64,000 bases of DNA, taken from Pseudomonas sp. Au-Pse12. Its GTDB lineage: Bacteria > Pseudomonadota > Gammaproteobacteria > Pseudomonadales > Pseudomonadaceae. Below are positions 1-8,794 of the stretch, piece after piece (within the stretch, counting starts at the first letter, position 1; each line of letters starts with the position of its first letter). Below the pieces are notes generated by a model. That model was not told the origin of the DNA. It was given only the letters and a program-made list of their open reading frames with translations, and searched no databases. A program made the position numbers and the translations under genes. The DNA lies in assembly GCF_021341665.1 (NCBI RefSeq), contig NZ_JAJTTH010000004.1, positions 310,001 through 374,000 on the forward strand, given 5' to 3'.

Positions 1-1
1 C

Positions 2-568
2 AGCAGGCAGCGTCTGGCGCTGCTCACGGCGACTCGTGCCGACCAGCCCTTGAGCTATGTCCCCATGTTCCGTTATTCCCTGGGGGACCCGGCAGGCGCC
101 GCCCAGGCCTATCGCTACCCGCTGCCCTGGCGCGGCGGCCCGTTTCGCCTGACCCAGGGCGCCAATGGCCAATACAGCCATTTCGGGCCCAGGAGCCGCT
201 ACGCGATGGACATCGCCATGCCGGTGGGCACGCCGATCATTGCCGCACGTGGCGGGGTGGTGGTGAAGACCGAGAACGCCCAGAACGGGCGGGGCGACAA
301 CCCGGCCGGCAACTTCGTCCGGGTGCTGCACGACGACGGCACCATGGGCGTGTACCTGCACCTCAAGCAAGGTTCGGTGAGTGTGCGGGAAGGGCAGCGG
401 GTGGCGGTGGGCAGCCCGTTGGGGTTGTCGGGCAACACCGGCAACAGCAGCGGGCCGCACCTGCACTTCGTGGTGCAGCGCAATACCGGGCTGGGGCTGG
501 TGTCGATTCCCTATCAGTTCAACCCGCCGCTGGGGGATCTGCCGAATTTTGCCCTGGGCAAGAAATGA
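2..568 (+). CDS. M23-family metallopeptidase, C-terminal part (gene starts before the window)
   Basis: The reading frame is open from the first bases of the window with no stop, so the gene begins upstream; a TTG at 50 is only an internal codon. The visible part ends in a LytM/M23 peptidase domain: an HFGPRSRYAMDIAMPVGTP segment carrying the H...D zinc ligands, a G-rich beta core, and the closing SSGPHLHFVVQ stretch with the HxH motif. M23 enzymes cut peptide bonds in peptidoglycan cross-links, or regulate amidases when degenerate; the zinc ligands seen here look intact. It is followed by a convergent gene and a stem-loop at 600-617. Product family is clear; the particular role is not. Confidence 0.85.
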   Translation, partial: SRQRLALLTATRADQPLSYVPMFRYSLGDPAGAAQAYRYPLPWRGGPFRLTQGANGQYSHFGPRSRYAMDIAMPVGTPIIAARGGVVVKTENAQNGRGDNPAGNFVRVLHDDGTMGVYLHLKQGSVSVREGQRVAVGSPLGLSGNTGNSSGPHLHFVVQRNTGLGLVSIPYQFNPPLGDLPNFALGKK

Positions 569-599
569 CCGACTGCTGTAGACGCCGGCTTGCCGGTGA

Positions 600-617
600 A
601 CGGGCCGAAGGGCCCGT
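600..617. terminator. Stem-loop between convergent genes
   Basis: A 7-bp GC-rich inverted repeat (ACGGGCC / GGCCCGT) with a 4-base loop lies between the peptidase stop and the convergent transporter gene, touching the latter's stop codon. It lacks a long T tract, so it is a plausible bidirectional terminator rather than a textbook one. Confidence 0.45.
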
Positions 618-1957
618 CAATCCAGCATCAGCACCTTGGCCAGGATGATCTTCGGCCCTTTCATCTTCTTGATGATGATGCGCAGGCCTTCGACTTCCAG
701 CACTTCTTCCTCTTCCGGCACCCGTTTCAGGGTTTCGTACACCAGGCCGGCGAGGGTTTCGGCTTCGATATGGTCCAGGTCGATGCCCAGCAGGCGCTCG
801 ACCTTGAACAGCGGCGTGTCACCGCGCACCAGCAGCTTGCCCGGCTGATAGGCGAGGATGCCGCGCTCGGTCTTGCGGTGTTCGTCCTGGATGTCGCCCA
901 CCAGCACTTCCAGCACGTCTTCCATGGTCAGGTAGCCGATCACCTTGCCGTCGGCTTCTTCCACCAGGGCGAAGTGCGAACCGCCCTTGCGGAACTGCTC
1001 CAGCAGCTGCGACAGCGGCATGTGCCGCGACACGCGCTCCAGCGGGCGGGTCAGCTCGGCCAGGTTGAACGACTCGGGAATGTGGTCCAGGGCCGCCAGT
1101 TCCAGCAGCAGGTCCTTGATGTGCAGCAGACCGACGAACTCGTTGCGCTCGCTGTCGTAGACCGGGTAGCGGCTGAACTTGTGGCGGCGGAACAGGGCGA
1201 GGATTTCCTTGAGCGGCGCATTGAATTCGACGCTGATCAGGTCTTCCCGGGAGTTGGCCCAGTCCACCACTTCCAGCTCGCCCATTTCCACGGCCGAGGC
1301 CAGCACGCGCATGCCCTGGTCGCTGGGGTCCTGGCCGCGGCTGGAGTGCAGGATCAGCTTGAGCTCTTCACGGCTGTAGTGGTGCTCGTGGTGCGGGCCG
1401 GGCTCGCCCTGGCCGGCGATGCGCAGGATGGTGTTGGCGCTGGCGTTGAGCAGGTAGATCGCCGGGTACATCAGCCAGTAGAACAGGTACAGCGGCACCG
1501 CGGTCCACAGCGACAGCAGCTCGGGCTTGCGGATCGCCCAGGATTTGGGCGCCAGCTCGCCGACCACGATGTGCAGGTAGGAAATGATGAAGAACGCGGT
1601 AAAGAACGACACGCCGCGGATCACTTCCGGGGAGTTGACCCCCACCGCGCCCAGCAGCGGCTCCAGCAGGTGGGCGAAGGCCGGCTCGCCGACCCAGCCC
1701 AGGCCCAGGGACGCCAGGGTGATACCCAATTGGCAGGCCGAGAGGTAGGCATCGAGCTGGCTGTGCACGGTGCGCAGGATCTGCCCGCGCCAGCCGTTCT
1801 TGTGGGCAATGGCTTCGACCCGGGTCGAGCGCAGCTTGACCATGGCGAACTCTGCGGCAACGAAAAAACCGTTGAGCAGGACCAGGATCAGAGCAAAAAG
1901 AATCATGCCGAAGTCGGCGAACAGAGACGCGAGGGTAAAACCAGGGGAAGGGTCCAT
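617..1957 (-). CDS. HlyC/CorC-family membrane transporter with CNNM (DUF21) and CBS domains
   Basis: A 446-residue protein. The N-terminal ~190 residues form a DUF21/CNNM membrane domain starting with a hydrophobic helix (GMILFALILVLLNGFFVAAE) followed by further helices. Two CBS repeats follow (about residues 210-330), then a C-terminal CorC/HlyC domain with the YxTxEDVLEVLVGDIQDE motif typical of the family. Members are linked to magnesium/cobalt efflux or membrane integrity. I chose the ATG at 1957 because the membrane domain starts right after it; the upstream extension to 2053 has no family character. It lies downstream of phoR on the same strand, 117 bases away. Substrate is not deducible. 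Confidence 0.88.
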   Translation of the reverse strand: MDPSPGFTLASLFADFGMILFALILVLLNGFFVAAEFAMVKLRSTRVEAIAHKNGWRGQILRTVHSQLDAYLSACQLGITLASLGLGWVGEPAFAHLLEPLLGAVGVNSPEVIRGVSFFTAFFIISYLHIVVGELAPKSWAIRKPELLSLWTAVPLYLFYWLMYPAIYLLNASANTILRIAGQGEPGPHHEHHYSREELKLILHSSRGQDPSDQGMRVLASAVEMGELEVVDWANSREDLISVEFNAPLKEILALFRRHKFSRYPVYDSERNEFVGLLHIKDLLLELAALDHIPESFNLAELTRPLERVSRHMPLSQLLEQFRKGGSHFALVEEADGKVIGYLTMEDVLEVLVGDIQDEHRKTERGILAYQPGKLLVRGDTPLFKVERLLGIDLDHIEAETLAGLVYETLKRVPEEEEVLEVEGLRIIIKKMKGPKIILAKVLMLD

Positions 1958-2074
1958 GATGGAGTTTTGCGGGTTCCGTGTATTCGAAAAAGAAGGAAAG
2001 GCGGTGCCTGAAAGGCAGGCACAAGTGACGCAATGTAGCGGCTGACAGGGCAATTGCCTAGGGGCGAGTGGCTG

Positions 2075-3403
2075 TCAGCGCTGGTCGGTCAGGCTCTCGA
2101 TGCGGTTTTTCTTCACCTGGGCCGGGGCGAAATGGCAGGTGAAGGTACTGCCGTGGCCCAGCACGCTGCTGATCTCCAGGCGCGCGCGGTGGCGCAACAG
2201 CACGTGCTTGACGATGGCCAGGCCCAGTCCGGTGCCGCCGGTGTTGGAGTTGCGGCTCGAATCCACCCGGTAGAAGCGCTCGGTGAGGCGCGGCAGGTGC
2301 TTGTTGTCGATGCCGATCCCCGAATCCTGCACGCTCAGGTGCGCGCCCTGGTCGTCGCCCCACCAGCGAATGCGGATGTTGCCTTCGGCCGGGGTGTATT
2401 TCACCGCGTTGAACACCAGGTTGGAGAAGGCGCTGCGCAGTTCCGCCTCGCTGCCCTTGAGTTGCACCGAGGCGTCGGCCTCCAGGCTGATGCGCTGGTT
2501 GCGCTCGCCGGACAGCGCCTGGGCGTCGCTCTTGATCGATTGCAGTAGCGCGTCGATGGGCACCGGCTGGTTGTCCGACGGGTAGTCGGTGGCTTCCAGC
2601 TTGGCCAGCAACAGCAGGTCGTTGAGCAGGGTCTGCATGCGCCCGCCTTGCTGCTGCATCTGCTGCAGGGCGCGGCTCCAGCGCGGGTTCACTTCCTCGA
2701 CGTTGTCCAGCAGGGTTTCCAGGTAGCCGCAGATCACCGTCAGCGGGGTGCGCAGCTCGTGGGACACGTTGGCGATGAAGTCCTTGCGCATCTGTTCCAG
2801 CTGGTGAATGCGGGTCACGTCGCGCACCAGCATCAGGTGCTCGTTGTTGCCGTAGCGGGTGATGTACAGCTGGATACGCACGCGGTCGTTGGCCGGGGAG
2901 GGGATCTCCAGCGGTTCGGCGTAGTTGTCCTGCTCGAAGTACTCCTTGAAGCGCGGATGGCGCACCAGGTTGGTCACCGGCTGGCCGCTGTCCTGGGGCG
3001 TCTTGAGCCCCAGCAGGGTTTCGGCGGCGCGGTTCCACCATTCCAGGTTGCCGTCGCTGTCGAGCATGATCACCGCGTCTTTCAGGGCCGCGGTGGACTC
3101 CTGGACCCGGTCGATCACCGCTTGCAGGCGCCCGCGCACCCGCTGGTCGCGGCGTTGCAGGTGGTAGATGCTGTCGAACACTTCGCCCCACAGGCCGTAG
3201 CCATCGGGCGGCGCTTCGTCGGGTTGATGCAGGCGCAGCCATTCGTGCAGGCGCAGCAGCTGCTTGAGGGTCCAGGCCAGGTAGAGCCCTAAGCCGACGG
3301 CCAGGCTCCAGCCGTAGTAGCCGCTGATCAGGCCCACCAGCAGGCAGCCGGTGATCAACAGCAACAGGTGGCGAATCAGGGTGCCATGCCAGTTTTGATT
3401 CAC
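2075..3403 (-). CDS. phoR: Phosphate regulon sensor histidine kinase PhoR
   Basis: Membrane histidine kinase partner of PhoB; under phosphate limitation it autophosphorylates and activates PhoB, and it is held off by the Pst/PhoU system. Two hydrophobic helices at residues about 8-50 anchor it, followed by a PAS domain (EWWNRAAETLLG), a HisKA domain with the phospho-acceptor histidine in NVSHELRTPLT, and a HATPase domain with N, G1 (DSGIGI) and G2 (GGTGLGLAIVKH) boxes. The start is uncertain: a GTG at 3403 (about 442 aa, reading VNQNWHGTL) fits the usual N-terminus, and an ATG at 3421 is possible. It is preceded by phoB on the same strand with a near-perfect inverted repeat in between. Confidence 0.95.
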   Translation of the reverse strand: MNQNWHGTLIRHLLLLITGCLLVGLISGYYGWSLAVGLGLYLAWTLKQLLRLHEWLRLHQPDEAPPDGYGLWGEVFDSIYHLQRRDQRVRGRLQAVIDRVQESTAALKDAVIMLDSDGNLEWWNRAAETLLGLKTPQDSGQPVTNLVRHPRFKEYFEQDNYAEPLEIPSPANDRVRIQLYITRYGNNEHLMLVRDVTRIHQLEQMRKDFIANVSHELRTPLTVICGYLETLLDNVEEVNPRWSRALQQMQQQGGRMQTLLNDLLLLAKLEATDYPSDNQPVPIDALLQSIKSDAQALSGERNQRISLEADASVQLKGSEAELRSAFSNLVFNAVKYTPAEGNIRIRWWGDDQGAHLSVQDSGIGIDNKHLPRLTERFYRVDSSRNSNTGGTGLGLAIVKHVLLRHRARLEISSVLGHGSTFTCHFAPAQVKKNRIESLTDQR

Positions 3404-3424
3404 TTTGGGGAGCAGCTCCATGCT

Positions 3425-3484
3425 GTAAGCCACAAGCTGCAAGTCCAGAGGCGGTCGGTTATCGACTTGCCGCTTGTGGCTTAC
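3425..3484. repeat. REP-like inverted repeat between phoB and phoR
   Basis: Arms of 19 bases at 3425-3443 and 3466-3484 are reverse complements with one mismatch (GTAAGCCACAAGCTGCAAG against CTTGCCGCTTGTGGCTTAC), separated by 22 bases. The composition resembles the GCTTGTGGCTTGCAGC-type REP sequences common in Pseudomonas. In the phoB-phoR transcript it would form a strong hairpin just before the phoR start and could lower phoR expression relative to phoB. Confidence 0.7.
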
Positions 3485-3499
3485 CGCTTGCAGCTGTTG

Positions 3500-4189
3500 T
3501 TAGGCCTTGGTGGAAAAACGATAGCCGGTGCCGCGCACGGTTTGTACCAGATTCTCGTAGGCGTCACCCAGGGCTTTGCGCAGCCGGCGGATGTGCACGT
3601 CCACGGTGCGTTCCTCGACGTACACATTGCCGCCCCAGACCTGATCCAGCAGTTGGCCGCGGGTGTAGGCGCGTTCCTGGTGGGTCATGAAGAACTGCAA
3701 CAGGCGGTATTCGGTGGGGCCCATTTCCGCGGGCTTGCCGTCGATGGTCACCCGGTGGCTGATGGGGTCCAGCAGCAGACCGCCGACTTCGATCGGCGCC
3801 TCGCCGTCGGTAGGGCCCGCGCGGCGCAGCACGGCCTTGAGGCGGGCGACCAGCTCGCGGGGGGAAAACGGCTTGGTGATGTAGTCGTCGGCGCCGACTT
3901 CCAGGCCCTGGATCTTGTTGTCCTCTTCGCCCTTGGCGGTGAGCATGATGATCGGGATGTCACCGGTCAGCTCGTCGCGCTTGAGGCGTCGCGCCAGCTC
4001 GATGCCGGAGGTGCCGGGGAGCATCCAGTCCAGCAGGATCAGGTCCGGCTTGCGGTCGACGATGATGGCATGGGCTTGCTGGGAGTTCTCTGCCTCCATG
4101 CAGTCATAGCCGGCCATTTCCAACGCAACGGCGATCATTTCGCGAATAGGCGCTTCGTCGTCAACGATCAGAATGCTTCTGCCAACCAT
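3500..4189 (-). CDS. phoB: Phosphate regulon response regulator PhoB
   Basis: A 229-residue OmpR/PhoB-type regulator. The receiver domain (residues 1-120) has the acidic pair DDEAP, the phospho-accepting Asp in [10 protein letters not shown] and the conserved Lys in [10 protein letters not shown]. The C-terminal winged helix (about 130-227) ends in [13 protein letters not shown]...VRGTGYRF, the recognition region. It binds Pho boxes and activates phosphate scavenging genes. The ATG at 4189 follows a GAGG ribosome site 7 bases upstream; longer starts give an unrelated N-terminal tail. A Pho box lies upstream (4242-4259), indicating autoregulation. Confidence 0.97.
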   Translation of the reverse strand: MVGRSILIVDDEAPIREMIAVALEMAGYDCMEAENSQQAHAIIVDRKPDLILLDWMLPGTSGIELARRLKRDELTGDIPIIMLTAKGEEDNKIQGLEVGADDYITKPFSPRELVARLKAVLRRAGPTDGEAPIEVGGLLLDPISHRVTIDGKPAEMGPTEYRLLQFFMTHQERAYTRGQLLDQVWGGNVYVEERTVDVHIRRLRKALGDAYENLVQTVRGTGYRFSTKA

Positions 4190-4200
4190 GCTTGAACCTC

Positions 4201-4218
4201 TTGTCATTTAACTGTCTT
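4201..4218 (+). promoter_or_regulatory. Second Pho box-like site, oriented rightward
   Basis: On the plus strand TTGTCAT-TTAA-CTGTCTT has the 7-4-7 layout and matches the Pho box consensus at 12 of 14 positions. It lies in the phoB leader, head-on to the phoB box, and points toward the gene at 4342. A GATAAC hexamer 11 bases downstream could be its -10. Either the small secreted protein is a Pho regulon member or the site modulates phoB. Confidence 0.5.
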
Positions 4219-4225
4219 GCGCCGC

Positions 4226-4259
4226 ATTAGATAACGGAATTATTGCAGTCGTGTGACAG
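4226..4259 (-). promoter_or_regulatory. Pho box and -10 element of the phoB promoter
   Basis: Reading the minus strand, CTGTCAC-ACGA-CTGCAAT (4259 to 4242) matches the 7-4-7 Pho box consensus CTGTCAT-N4-CTGTCAT at 11 of 14 positions. Ten bases downstream lies TCTAAT (4231-4226), a good -10. The arrangement (Pho box replacing the -35, about 10 bases from the -10) is the known form of PhoB-activated promoters, and it is placed correctly for phoB, whose start codon is 37 bases further on. Confidence 0.75.
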
Positions 4260-4341
4260 TATTTCAGGTCGGGCAGCGAGGTGCTGCTGCGTCGACTAAG
4301 CTTTGAGTCCGATTCCTGACAACCACAAAAGAAGGTTTCCC

Positions 4342-4725
4342 ATGACTCTATTCAAGCAATCCCTCAAGGTCCTGCTGGTGGGCGCTGCCTTGGCTCTGCC
4401 GACCTTCGCCCTGGCCGCCGACCCGGCGATGAGCAAGGACGGCGTACTGGTGGATCACAAGGGCATGACCCTCTACACCTTTGCCAAGGATGCCGGCGGC
4501 AAGTCCATGTGCAACGGCCCATGCGCCGCCAACTGGCCGCCGCTGATGGCCGAGGGCAGCGACAAGGCGACGGGTGAATGGACGCTGATCAAGCGTGACG
4601 ACGGCAAGATGCAATGGGCCTATGACGGCAAGCCGCTGTACAGCTTCGTGATGGACAAGAAGCCTGGCGACATGACCGGTGACGGCAAGATGGATGGCGC
4701 CTGGAAGGTCGCCAAGTCCGACTGA
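4342..4725 (+). CDS. Secreted protein of the COG4315 (lipoprotein repeat, Yx[FWY]xxD) family
   Basis: A 127-residue protein with a cleavable signal peptide (K-rich start, hydrophobic core LLVGAALALPTFALA, cleavage after ALA). The mature part has two copies of the family motif: GMTLYTFAKD and GKPLYSFVMD, separated by the CNGPCAANWPP segment. These proteins are periplasmic or surface associated; no reaction has been established that I know of. The ATG at 4342 has GAAGG 6 bases upstream; the longer frame from 4303 would spoil the signal peptide. A Pho box-like site 124 bases upstream points at it, which would suggest phosphate control. Confidence 0.85.
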   Translation: MTLFKQSLKVLLVGAALALPTFALAADPAMSKDGVLVDHKGMTLYTFAKDAGGKSMCNGPCAANWPPLMAEGSDKATGEWTLIKRDDGKMQWAYDGKPLYSFVMDKKPGDMTGDGKMDGAWKVAKSD

Positions 4726-4748
4726 CCTCGGGCCGTTCGCAGCCTGCG

Positions 4749-4780
4749 GCAGCGGCTACATGGATCTCTGTAGCCGCTGC
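4749..4780. repeat. Inverted repeat after the secreted-protein gene
   Basis: Perfect 12-base arms (GCAGCGGCTACA / TGTAGCCGCTGC) around an 8-base loop. It sits between two convergent genes and may terminate transcription; the sequence is of the REP-like type common between Pseudomonas genes. No T tract follows. Confidence 0.6.
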
Positions 4781-4798
4781 TGAGCTATGGCGAAGCTG

Positions 4799-4824
4799 CG
4801 AAAAGGCCCGCAGGGCCTTGCTTG
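4799..4824. repeat. 26-base dispersed repeat, copy 1
   Basis: This 26-base stretch, containing AAGGCCCGCAGGGCCTT, is an exact reverse complement of 57116-57141. It holds a short GC-rich hairpin (GGCCCgcaGGGCC) next to the ubiA stop codon, so it may double as the ubiA terminator. It is one unit of a repeat family dispersed in intergenic regions. Confidence 0.7.
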
Positions 4825-4829
4825 ACGGT

Positions 4830-5720
4830 CTAACGCAATGCGTAATCCAGCACCACGCCGATAAAGATCGCCATGCCCGCCCAGTGGTTGTGCAGGAAGG
4901 CCTTGAAGCACTTCATCCGCTCGCGATCCCGGGTGTACCAGAATTCCCAGGCAAAACATGCCGCCGCCACCGCCAGCCCGAGGTGGAACCAGCCCCCCAG
5001 ATTGAACCGTGCCCCGGCCAGCAGCAGGCAGCCCAGCGACAGGCCCTGCAGGGAGAGAATGATCACCCGGTCGGCATCGCCGAACAGGATCGCCGTGGAC
5101 TTGACCCCGATCCTCAGGTCATCGTCGCGGTCGGTCATGGCGTAGTAGGTGTCGTAGCCCACGGTCCACAGCAGGTTGGCGATGTACAGCAGCCATGCAG
5201 TGGCCGGCAGTTCGCCGTTCTGCGCGGTGAAGGTCATCAGGATGCCCCAGGAATACGCCGCGCCCAGGACCACCTGCGGGTAATAGGTGTAGCGCTTCAT
5301 GAAGGGGTAGCAGGCGGCCAGGGCCAGGGCGCCGAACGACAGCCAGACCGTGGTGGCATTGGTGCACAGCACCAGCAGGAAGGCGGCGCCCATCAGTATC
5401 GCGAACAGCGCCAGGGCCTCCTTGGCGCTGACCTTGCCGGTGGCCAGGGGCCGCTGGTCGGTGCGCTTGACCTGGCCGTCGACCTTGCGGTCGGCGAAAT
5501 CGTTGATGGCGCAGCCGCCGGCGCGGGTCAGGACCACGCCGAAGGTGAAGATCAGCACATGGCTCAGGGAAGGCTTGCCTTCGGCGGCGATCCATAGCGC
5601 CACCAGGGTGGGCCACAGCAGCAGGTAGATGCCGATGGGCTTGTCCATGCGCGCCAGTTGCAGGAAGTCCCAGGCCCGCGGGTGCAGGCGATTGAGGGAT
5701 TTGAGCAGGCTCAGGTACAT
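4830..5720 (-). CDS. ubiA: 4-hydroxybenzoate octaprenyltransferase UbiA
   Basis: Integral membrane prenyltransferase that attaches the polyprenyl chain to 4-hydroxybenzoate, the second committed step of ubiquinone synthesis. About 296 residues with eight or nine hydrophobic helices. The first Asp-rich motif is [15 protein letters not shown] and the second is DRDDDLRIG; both bind the diphosphate through magnesium. The ATG at 5720 overlaps the ubiC stop (TGATG), so the two genes are translationally coupled; longer forms of this frame read into ubiC. Confidence 0.96.
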   Translation of the reverse strand: MYLSLLKSLNRLHPRAWDFLQLARMDKPIGIYLLLWPTLVALWIAAEGKPSLSHVLIFTFGVVLTRAGGCAINDFADRKVDGQVKRTDQRPLATGKVSAKEALALFAILMGAAFLLVLCTNATTVWLSFGALALAACYPFMKRYTYYPQVVLGAAYSWGILMTFTAQNGELPATAWLLYIANLLWTVGYDTYYAMTDRDDDLRIGVKSTAILFGDADRVIILSLQGLSLGCLLLAGARFNLGGWFHLGLAVAAACFAWEFWYTRDRERMKCFKAFLHNHWAGMAIFIGVVLDYALR

Positions 5721-6283
5721 CAGCAGGCCTCCGGTCGGGCGTCTATGGCGGTCCACAGGCTGGGCAGGAAAACTTCCGCCACCAGCAGGCTCAGGGGCCC
5801 GCGATCGAAGCGCGAGCGCCGGCCCCACAGGCCGCTGCCGGCAACGGCGGTGGGCAGCCAGCCTTGAGGATAGCGGCAGACTTCAATCGGCTGGCGGGTG
5901 AAGGCCTGGTCGCAGAACAGCAATTCGCCCAGCGAGCGGCTGCCCAGTTCGTCGATGTTCAGGCCGCCTTCAAGCAGGGCGCTGCGGGCGGCCACGCTGC
6001 GGGCAAAGACCCAGGCTTCGCCGTGCCCACGCAGGTACACCTCGCGCACCCAACCTTCGCTCTGTGCGGGCAGGCCGAGGGCGGCGCATTCGTCGTTGCG
6101 CAGGGTTTGCCACTCTTCCACCAGCGGGGTGACGCTGAAGGCATTGTGGGAGAGCCGGGTCAGGCGTCGGGTCAGCGATCCTTCATCGAACAGCCAGTTC
6201 GCAACAGGTGCGCCGGGGATCGGGGACAAATGGCTTTGCACCAGCCAGGTGGGGGCCGGGGCGGGGGGCATTGAGTGCGGCAC
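5720..6283 (-). CDS. ubiC: Chorismate pyruvate-lyase UbiC
   Basis: Converts chorismate to 4-hydroxybenzoate plus pyruvate, supplying the substrate of the adjacent UbiA. The 187-residue frame has the family features: [12 protein letters not shown] near the N-terminus, the Arg of VREVYLRG, the Glu of ..LGELLF, and GLWGRRSRF near the C-terminus. The start is either a GTG at 6283 (MPHSMPP) or the ATG at 6271; neither has a strong ribosome site. Its stop overlaps the ubiA start by one base. Confidence 0.94.
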   Translation of the reverse strand: MPHSMPPAPAPTWLVQSHLSPIPGAPVANWLFDEGSLTRRLTRLSHNAFSVTPLVEEWQTLRNDECAALGLPAQSEGWVREVYLRGHGEAWVFARSVAARSALLEGGLNIDELGSRSLGELLFCDQAFTRQPIEVCRYPQGWLPTAVAGSGLWGRRSRFDRGPLSLLVAEVFLPSLWTAIDARPEAC

Positions 6284-6497
6284 AGTGGGTCAGTATTGGC
6301 AGCAAATGAGGCGGCGAGCTTAGCATGACGACCGTCGGTTTTGATTGATCGAGGACGTCCGGCGGCACGAACGTGCTTGCATCTGCCGGTAGTGATCAGT
6401 AAAAAACCCCAGTGCCGGACGCTGATCAGCGTGGCCTTCAGAGTCGATCCATCGACCGACCCACCGGCAAAGCCTGAACCCTTGAGGAAATGCACCA

Positions 6498-6665
6498 ATG
6501 AAAAAGTGGCAATGTGTGGTCTGTGGCCTGATTTACAGCGAAGCGGAAGGCTGGCCGGACGACGGTATTTTGCCGGGTACCCGTTGGGAAGACGTGCCCG
6601 CGGACTGGCTCTGCCCGGACTGCGGCGTGGGCAAGATGGATTTCGAAATGATCGAGATCGCGTGA
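6498..6665 (+). CDS. rubA: Rubredoxin
   Basis: A 55-residue iron protein too short for many gene finders. It has two CxxC(G) knuckles, CVVCG at residues 6-10 and CPDCG at 39-43, that bind one iron, plus the W.DDGILPGT and WEDVP..WLCP signatures. It carries electrons from the reductase encoded next door to acceptors such as alkane hydroxylases or oxidative-stress enzymes. A TGAGGA ribosome site precedes the ATG. PAO1 has two rubredoxin genes in tandem at the matching place as I recall; only one is seen here. Confidence 0.95.
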   Translation: MKKWQCVVCGLIYSEAEGWPDDGILPGTRWEDVPADWLCPDCGVGKMDFEMIEIA

Positions 6666-6707
6666 TCGATTTTTGTGGCTTGAACAACCAATGACAAGGA
6701 GCAGGGA

Positions 6708-7856
6708 ATGAGCGCACCGGTGGTGATCGTGGGTACGGGGCTGGCGGGTTACAACCTGGCCCGGGAGTTTCGCAAGCTCGATGGCGAGACGCCGTTGCTG
6801 CTGATCACTGCCGATGACGGCCGTTCCTATTCCAAGCCGATGCTCTCCACCGGCTTCGGCAAGAACAAGGACGCCGACGGCCTGAGCATGGCCGAGCCCG
6901 GCGCGATGGCCGAGCAGCTCAAGGCCGAGGTCCGCACCCACACGCGCATCAGCGGTATCGACCCGGGCCACAAGCGCCTGTGGATCGGCGAGGAAGCGGT
7001 GGCCTATCGCGACCTGATCCTGGCCTGGGGCGCGGAAACCGTGCGCGTGCCGGTGCAGGGCGACGCCGAGGAACTGATTTTCCCGATCAACGACCTGGAA
7101 GACTACGCGCGCTTTCGCAACGCCGCGGCCGGCAAGCACCGGGTGCTGTTGCTGGGGGCCGGGCTGATCGGCTGCGAATTCGCCAATGACCTGATCCTCG
7201 GCGGCTACAGCGTGGACCTGGTGGCCCCCTGCGAACAGGTGATGCCGACCCTGCTGCACCCGGCCGCCGCGGCGGCGGTCCAGGCCGGGCTGGAAAGCCT
7301 GGGGGCGCGCTTCCACCTGGGCCCGGTGCTCAACCGCCTGCAACGCAACGCCAATGGCCTGGAGGCTCACCTGTCCGATGGCCAGGTGATCGCCTGCGAC
7401 CTGGTGGTCTCGGCCATTGGCCTGCGTCCACGCATCGACCTGGCGGCCGCCGCCGGGTTGCAGGTCAATCGCGGCGTGGTGGTGGACCGCGAGCTGAAGA
7501 CTTCCCACGCCAACATCTACGCCCTGGGCGATTGCGCCGAGGTCGATGGCCTCAACCTGCTGTACGTGATGCCGCTGATGAGCTGCGCCCGGGCGCTGGC
7601 GCAGACCCTGGCCGGCAAGCCGACGGCGGTCAGCTACGGGCCGATGCCGATCACCGTCAAGACCCCGGTCTGCCCGCTGGTGGTGTCGCCACCACCGCGT
7701 GGCGCCGAAGGTGTCTGGACCGCTGAAGGGCAGGGCACCGACATCAAGGTTCTGTGCCGCAATGCCGAGGGCCAACTGCTGGGCTACGCCCTGACTGGGG
7801 CGGCGGTGATGGAAAAGCTGGCCCTGAACAAGGAACTTCCGGCGTTGCTGGCTTAA
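6708..7856 (+). CDS. rubB: Rubredoxin-NAD(+) reductase
   Basis: FAD-dependent pyridine nucleotide-disulfide-type oxidoreductase of 382 residues that passes electrons from NADH to rubredoxin. It begins with the FAD-binding dinucleotide fold ([16 protein letters not shown]), has a second Rossmann motif for NADH ([17 protein letters not shown], near residue 145) and the closing FAD motif [10 protein letters not shown] (about 275). An AGGAG ribosome site lies 6-7 bases before the ATG. It follows the rubredoxin gene by 42 bases, forming a two-gene operon. Confidence 0.94.
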   Translation: MSAPVVIVGTGLAGYNLAREFRKLDGETPLLLITADDGRSYSKPMLSTGFGKNKDADGLSMAEPGAMAEQLKAEVRTHTRISGIDPGHKRLWIGEEAVAYRDLILAWGAETVRVPVQGDAEELIFPINDLEDYARFRNAAAGKHRVLLLGAGLIGCEFANDLILGGYSVDLVAPCEQVMPTLLHPAAAAAVQAGLESLGARFHLGPVLNRLQRNANGLEAHLSDGQVIACDLVVSAIGLRPRIDLAAAAGLQVNRGVVVDRELKTSHANIYALGDCAEVDGLNLLYVMPLMSCARALAQTLAGKPTAVSYGPMPITVKTPVCPLVVSPPPRGAEGVWTAEGQGTDIKVLCRNAEGQLLGYALTGAAVMEKLALNKELPALLA

Positions 7857-8045
7857 ATACCGGTCGTTCTGTCGGAATAACCCGGCTCTGGCCCCTACAA
7901 AGGTCGCGGGGAGACTGGCGCGGCTCTCAAGCGCGTGCCATCCTCACACCCGTCTGCCGCAGCGTAGAGCCTGCGGCGCCTTGGGCGCTGTTCCCGTGAA
8001 CAGCACGGACATAACAACAAAAAACCGTCAAAGAGGCTTCACACT

Positions 8046-8321
8046 ATGCGTAAACCAGAACTCGCCGCAGCCATTGCTGAAAAAGCGGACCTGACCAAAG
8101 AGCAGGCCAATCGCGTGCTCAACGCCATCCTTGAGGAAATCACCGGGGCTCTGCACCGTAAAGACAGCGTCACCCTGGTCGGTTTTGGTACTTTCCTGCA
8201 ACGTCACCGTGGCGCCCGCACCGGCAAGAACCCGCAGACCGGCGAGCCAGTGAAGATCAAGGCCAGCAACACCGTGGCATTCAAACCGGGCAAATCGCTG
8301 AAAGACAGCGTCAACCCATAA
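8046..8321 (+). CDS. hupA: HU-family nucleoid DNA-binding protein
   Basis: A 91-residue HU/IHF-type protein. The dimerisation helices (MRKPELAAAIAEKADLTKEQ) precede the VTLVGFGTF core and the DNA-binding arm GARTGKNPQTGEPVKI, ending in ASNTVAFKPGKSLKDSV. It bends and packs DNA. The position after rubredoxin reductase matches hupA of P. putida and PA5348 of PAO1, hence the symbol. The 188-base leader contains a hairpin at 7987-8004 (GCTGTTC/GAACAGC) about 40 bases before the start. A strong terminator follows. Confidence 0.93.
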   Translation: MRKPELAAAIAEKADLTKEQANRVLNAILEEITGALHRKDSVTLVGFGTFLQRHRGARTGKNPQTGEPVKIKASNTVAFKPGKSLKDSVNP

Positions 8322-8360
8322 GCATTGAGCGGGCTCCCGGCAGCGGGAGCGCGCAGGGGA

Positions 8361-8400
8361 AAATAGGCACGCCGAGCGCATCGGGTGCCTATTTTTTTTT
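8361..8400 (+). terminator. Rho-independent terminator after hupA
   Basis: A 10-bp stem (AAATAGGCAC / GTGCCTATTT) with a 14-base loop runs into a string of T residues, 40 bases after the hupA stop. A second GC-rich hairpin (GCTCCCG/CGGGAGC) lies just before it. This marks the left boundary of the accessory and T6SS block. Confidence 0.9.
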
Positions 8401-8458
8401 GCGCTCGCATTTGCGTGCAGTGGCGGTTGTGTGAAGGGGCTAACGATCGCTGGGCATC

Positions 8459-8734
8459 TTAGTTCAAGTACTGACTGCCACGAATCCGCCGTCCCAGCAC
8501 ATCCAGCAGATCACCGCCGTCACGCAACAGAATGGCGCTGGCGTGGGCGATCTGTGTCAGGTCGGTGGCATCGGCGTGGCGGCTGTCCAGATGCACGATG
8601 CTTTCCATCAGTTGAGTCACCGCGAGGATGCGGTAGGCGGCACTGGCATGCAGTTCTTCCAGGGGCGCGCGGGTGTCGATAAACAGGGTGGGAGTGGAGG
8701 ATTCGTTGCTGGTTAGCGCGATACGGTCCGTCAT
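8459..8734 (-). CDS. DUF3077-type (DUF6124-like) small protein
   Basis: A 91-residue protein without membrane segments or signal peptide. The central region (ASAAYRILAVTQLMESI.. and HASAILLRDGGDLLDVLGRR) is predicted helical and resembles the small proteins labelled DUF3077/DUF6124 that are abundant in Pseudomonas; their function is unknown. The ATG at 8734 has GGAG 9 bases upstream. Its leader carries a long paired structure at 8795-8868. It stands alone between the hupA terminator and the T6SS accessory genes and is transcribed leftward, away from them. Confidence 0.65.
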   Translation of the reverse strand: MTDRIALTSNESSTPTLFIDTRAPLEELHASAAYRILAVTQLMESIVHLDSRHADATDLTQIAHASAILLRDGGDLLDVLGRRIRGSQYLN

Positions 8735-8794
8735 GGTGTGTTGCTCCGTGAGTTATCAAGAGCTGCCATCGGCTCGCCGTCAAACGAGTTGGGT

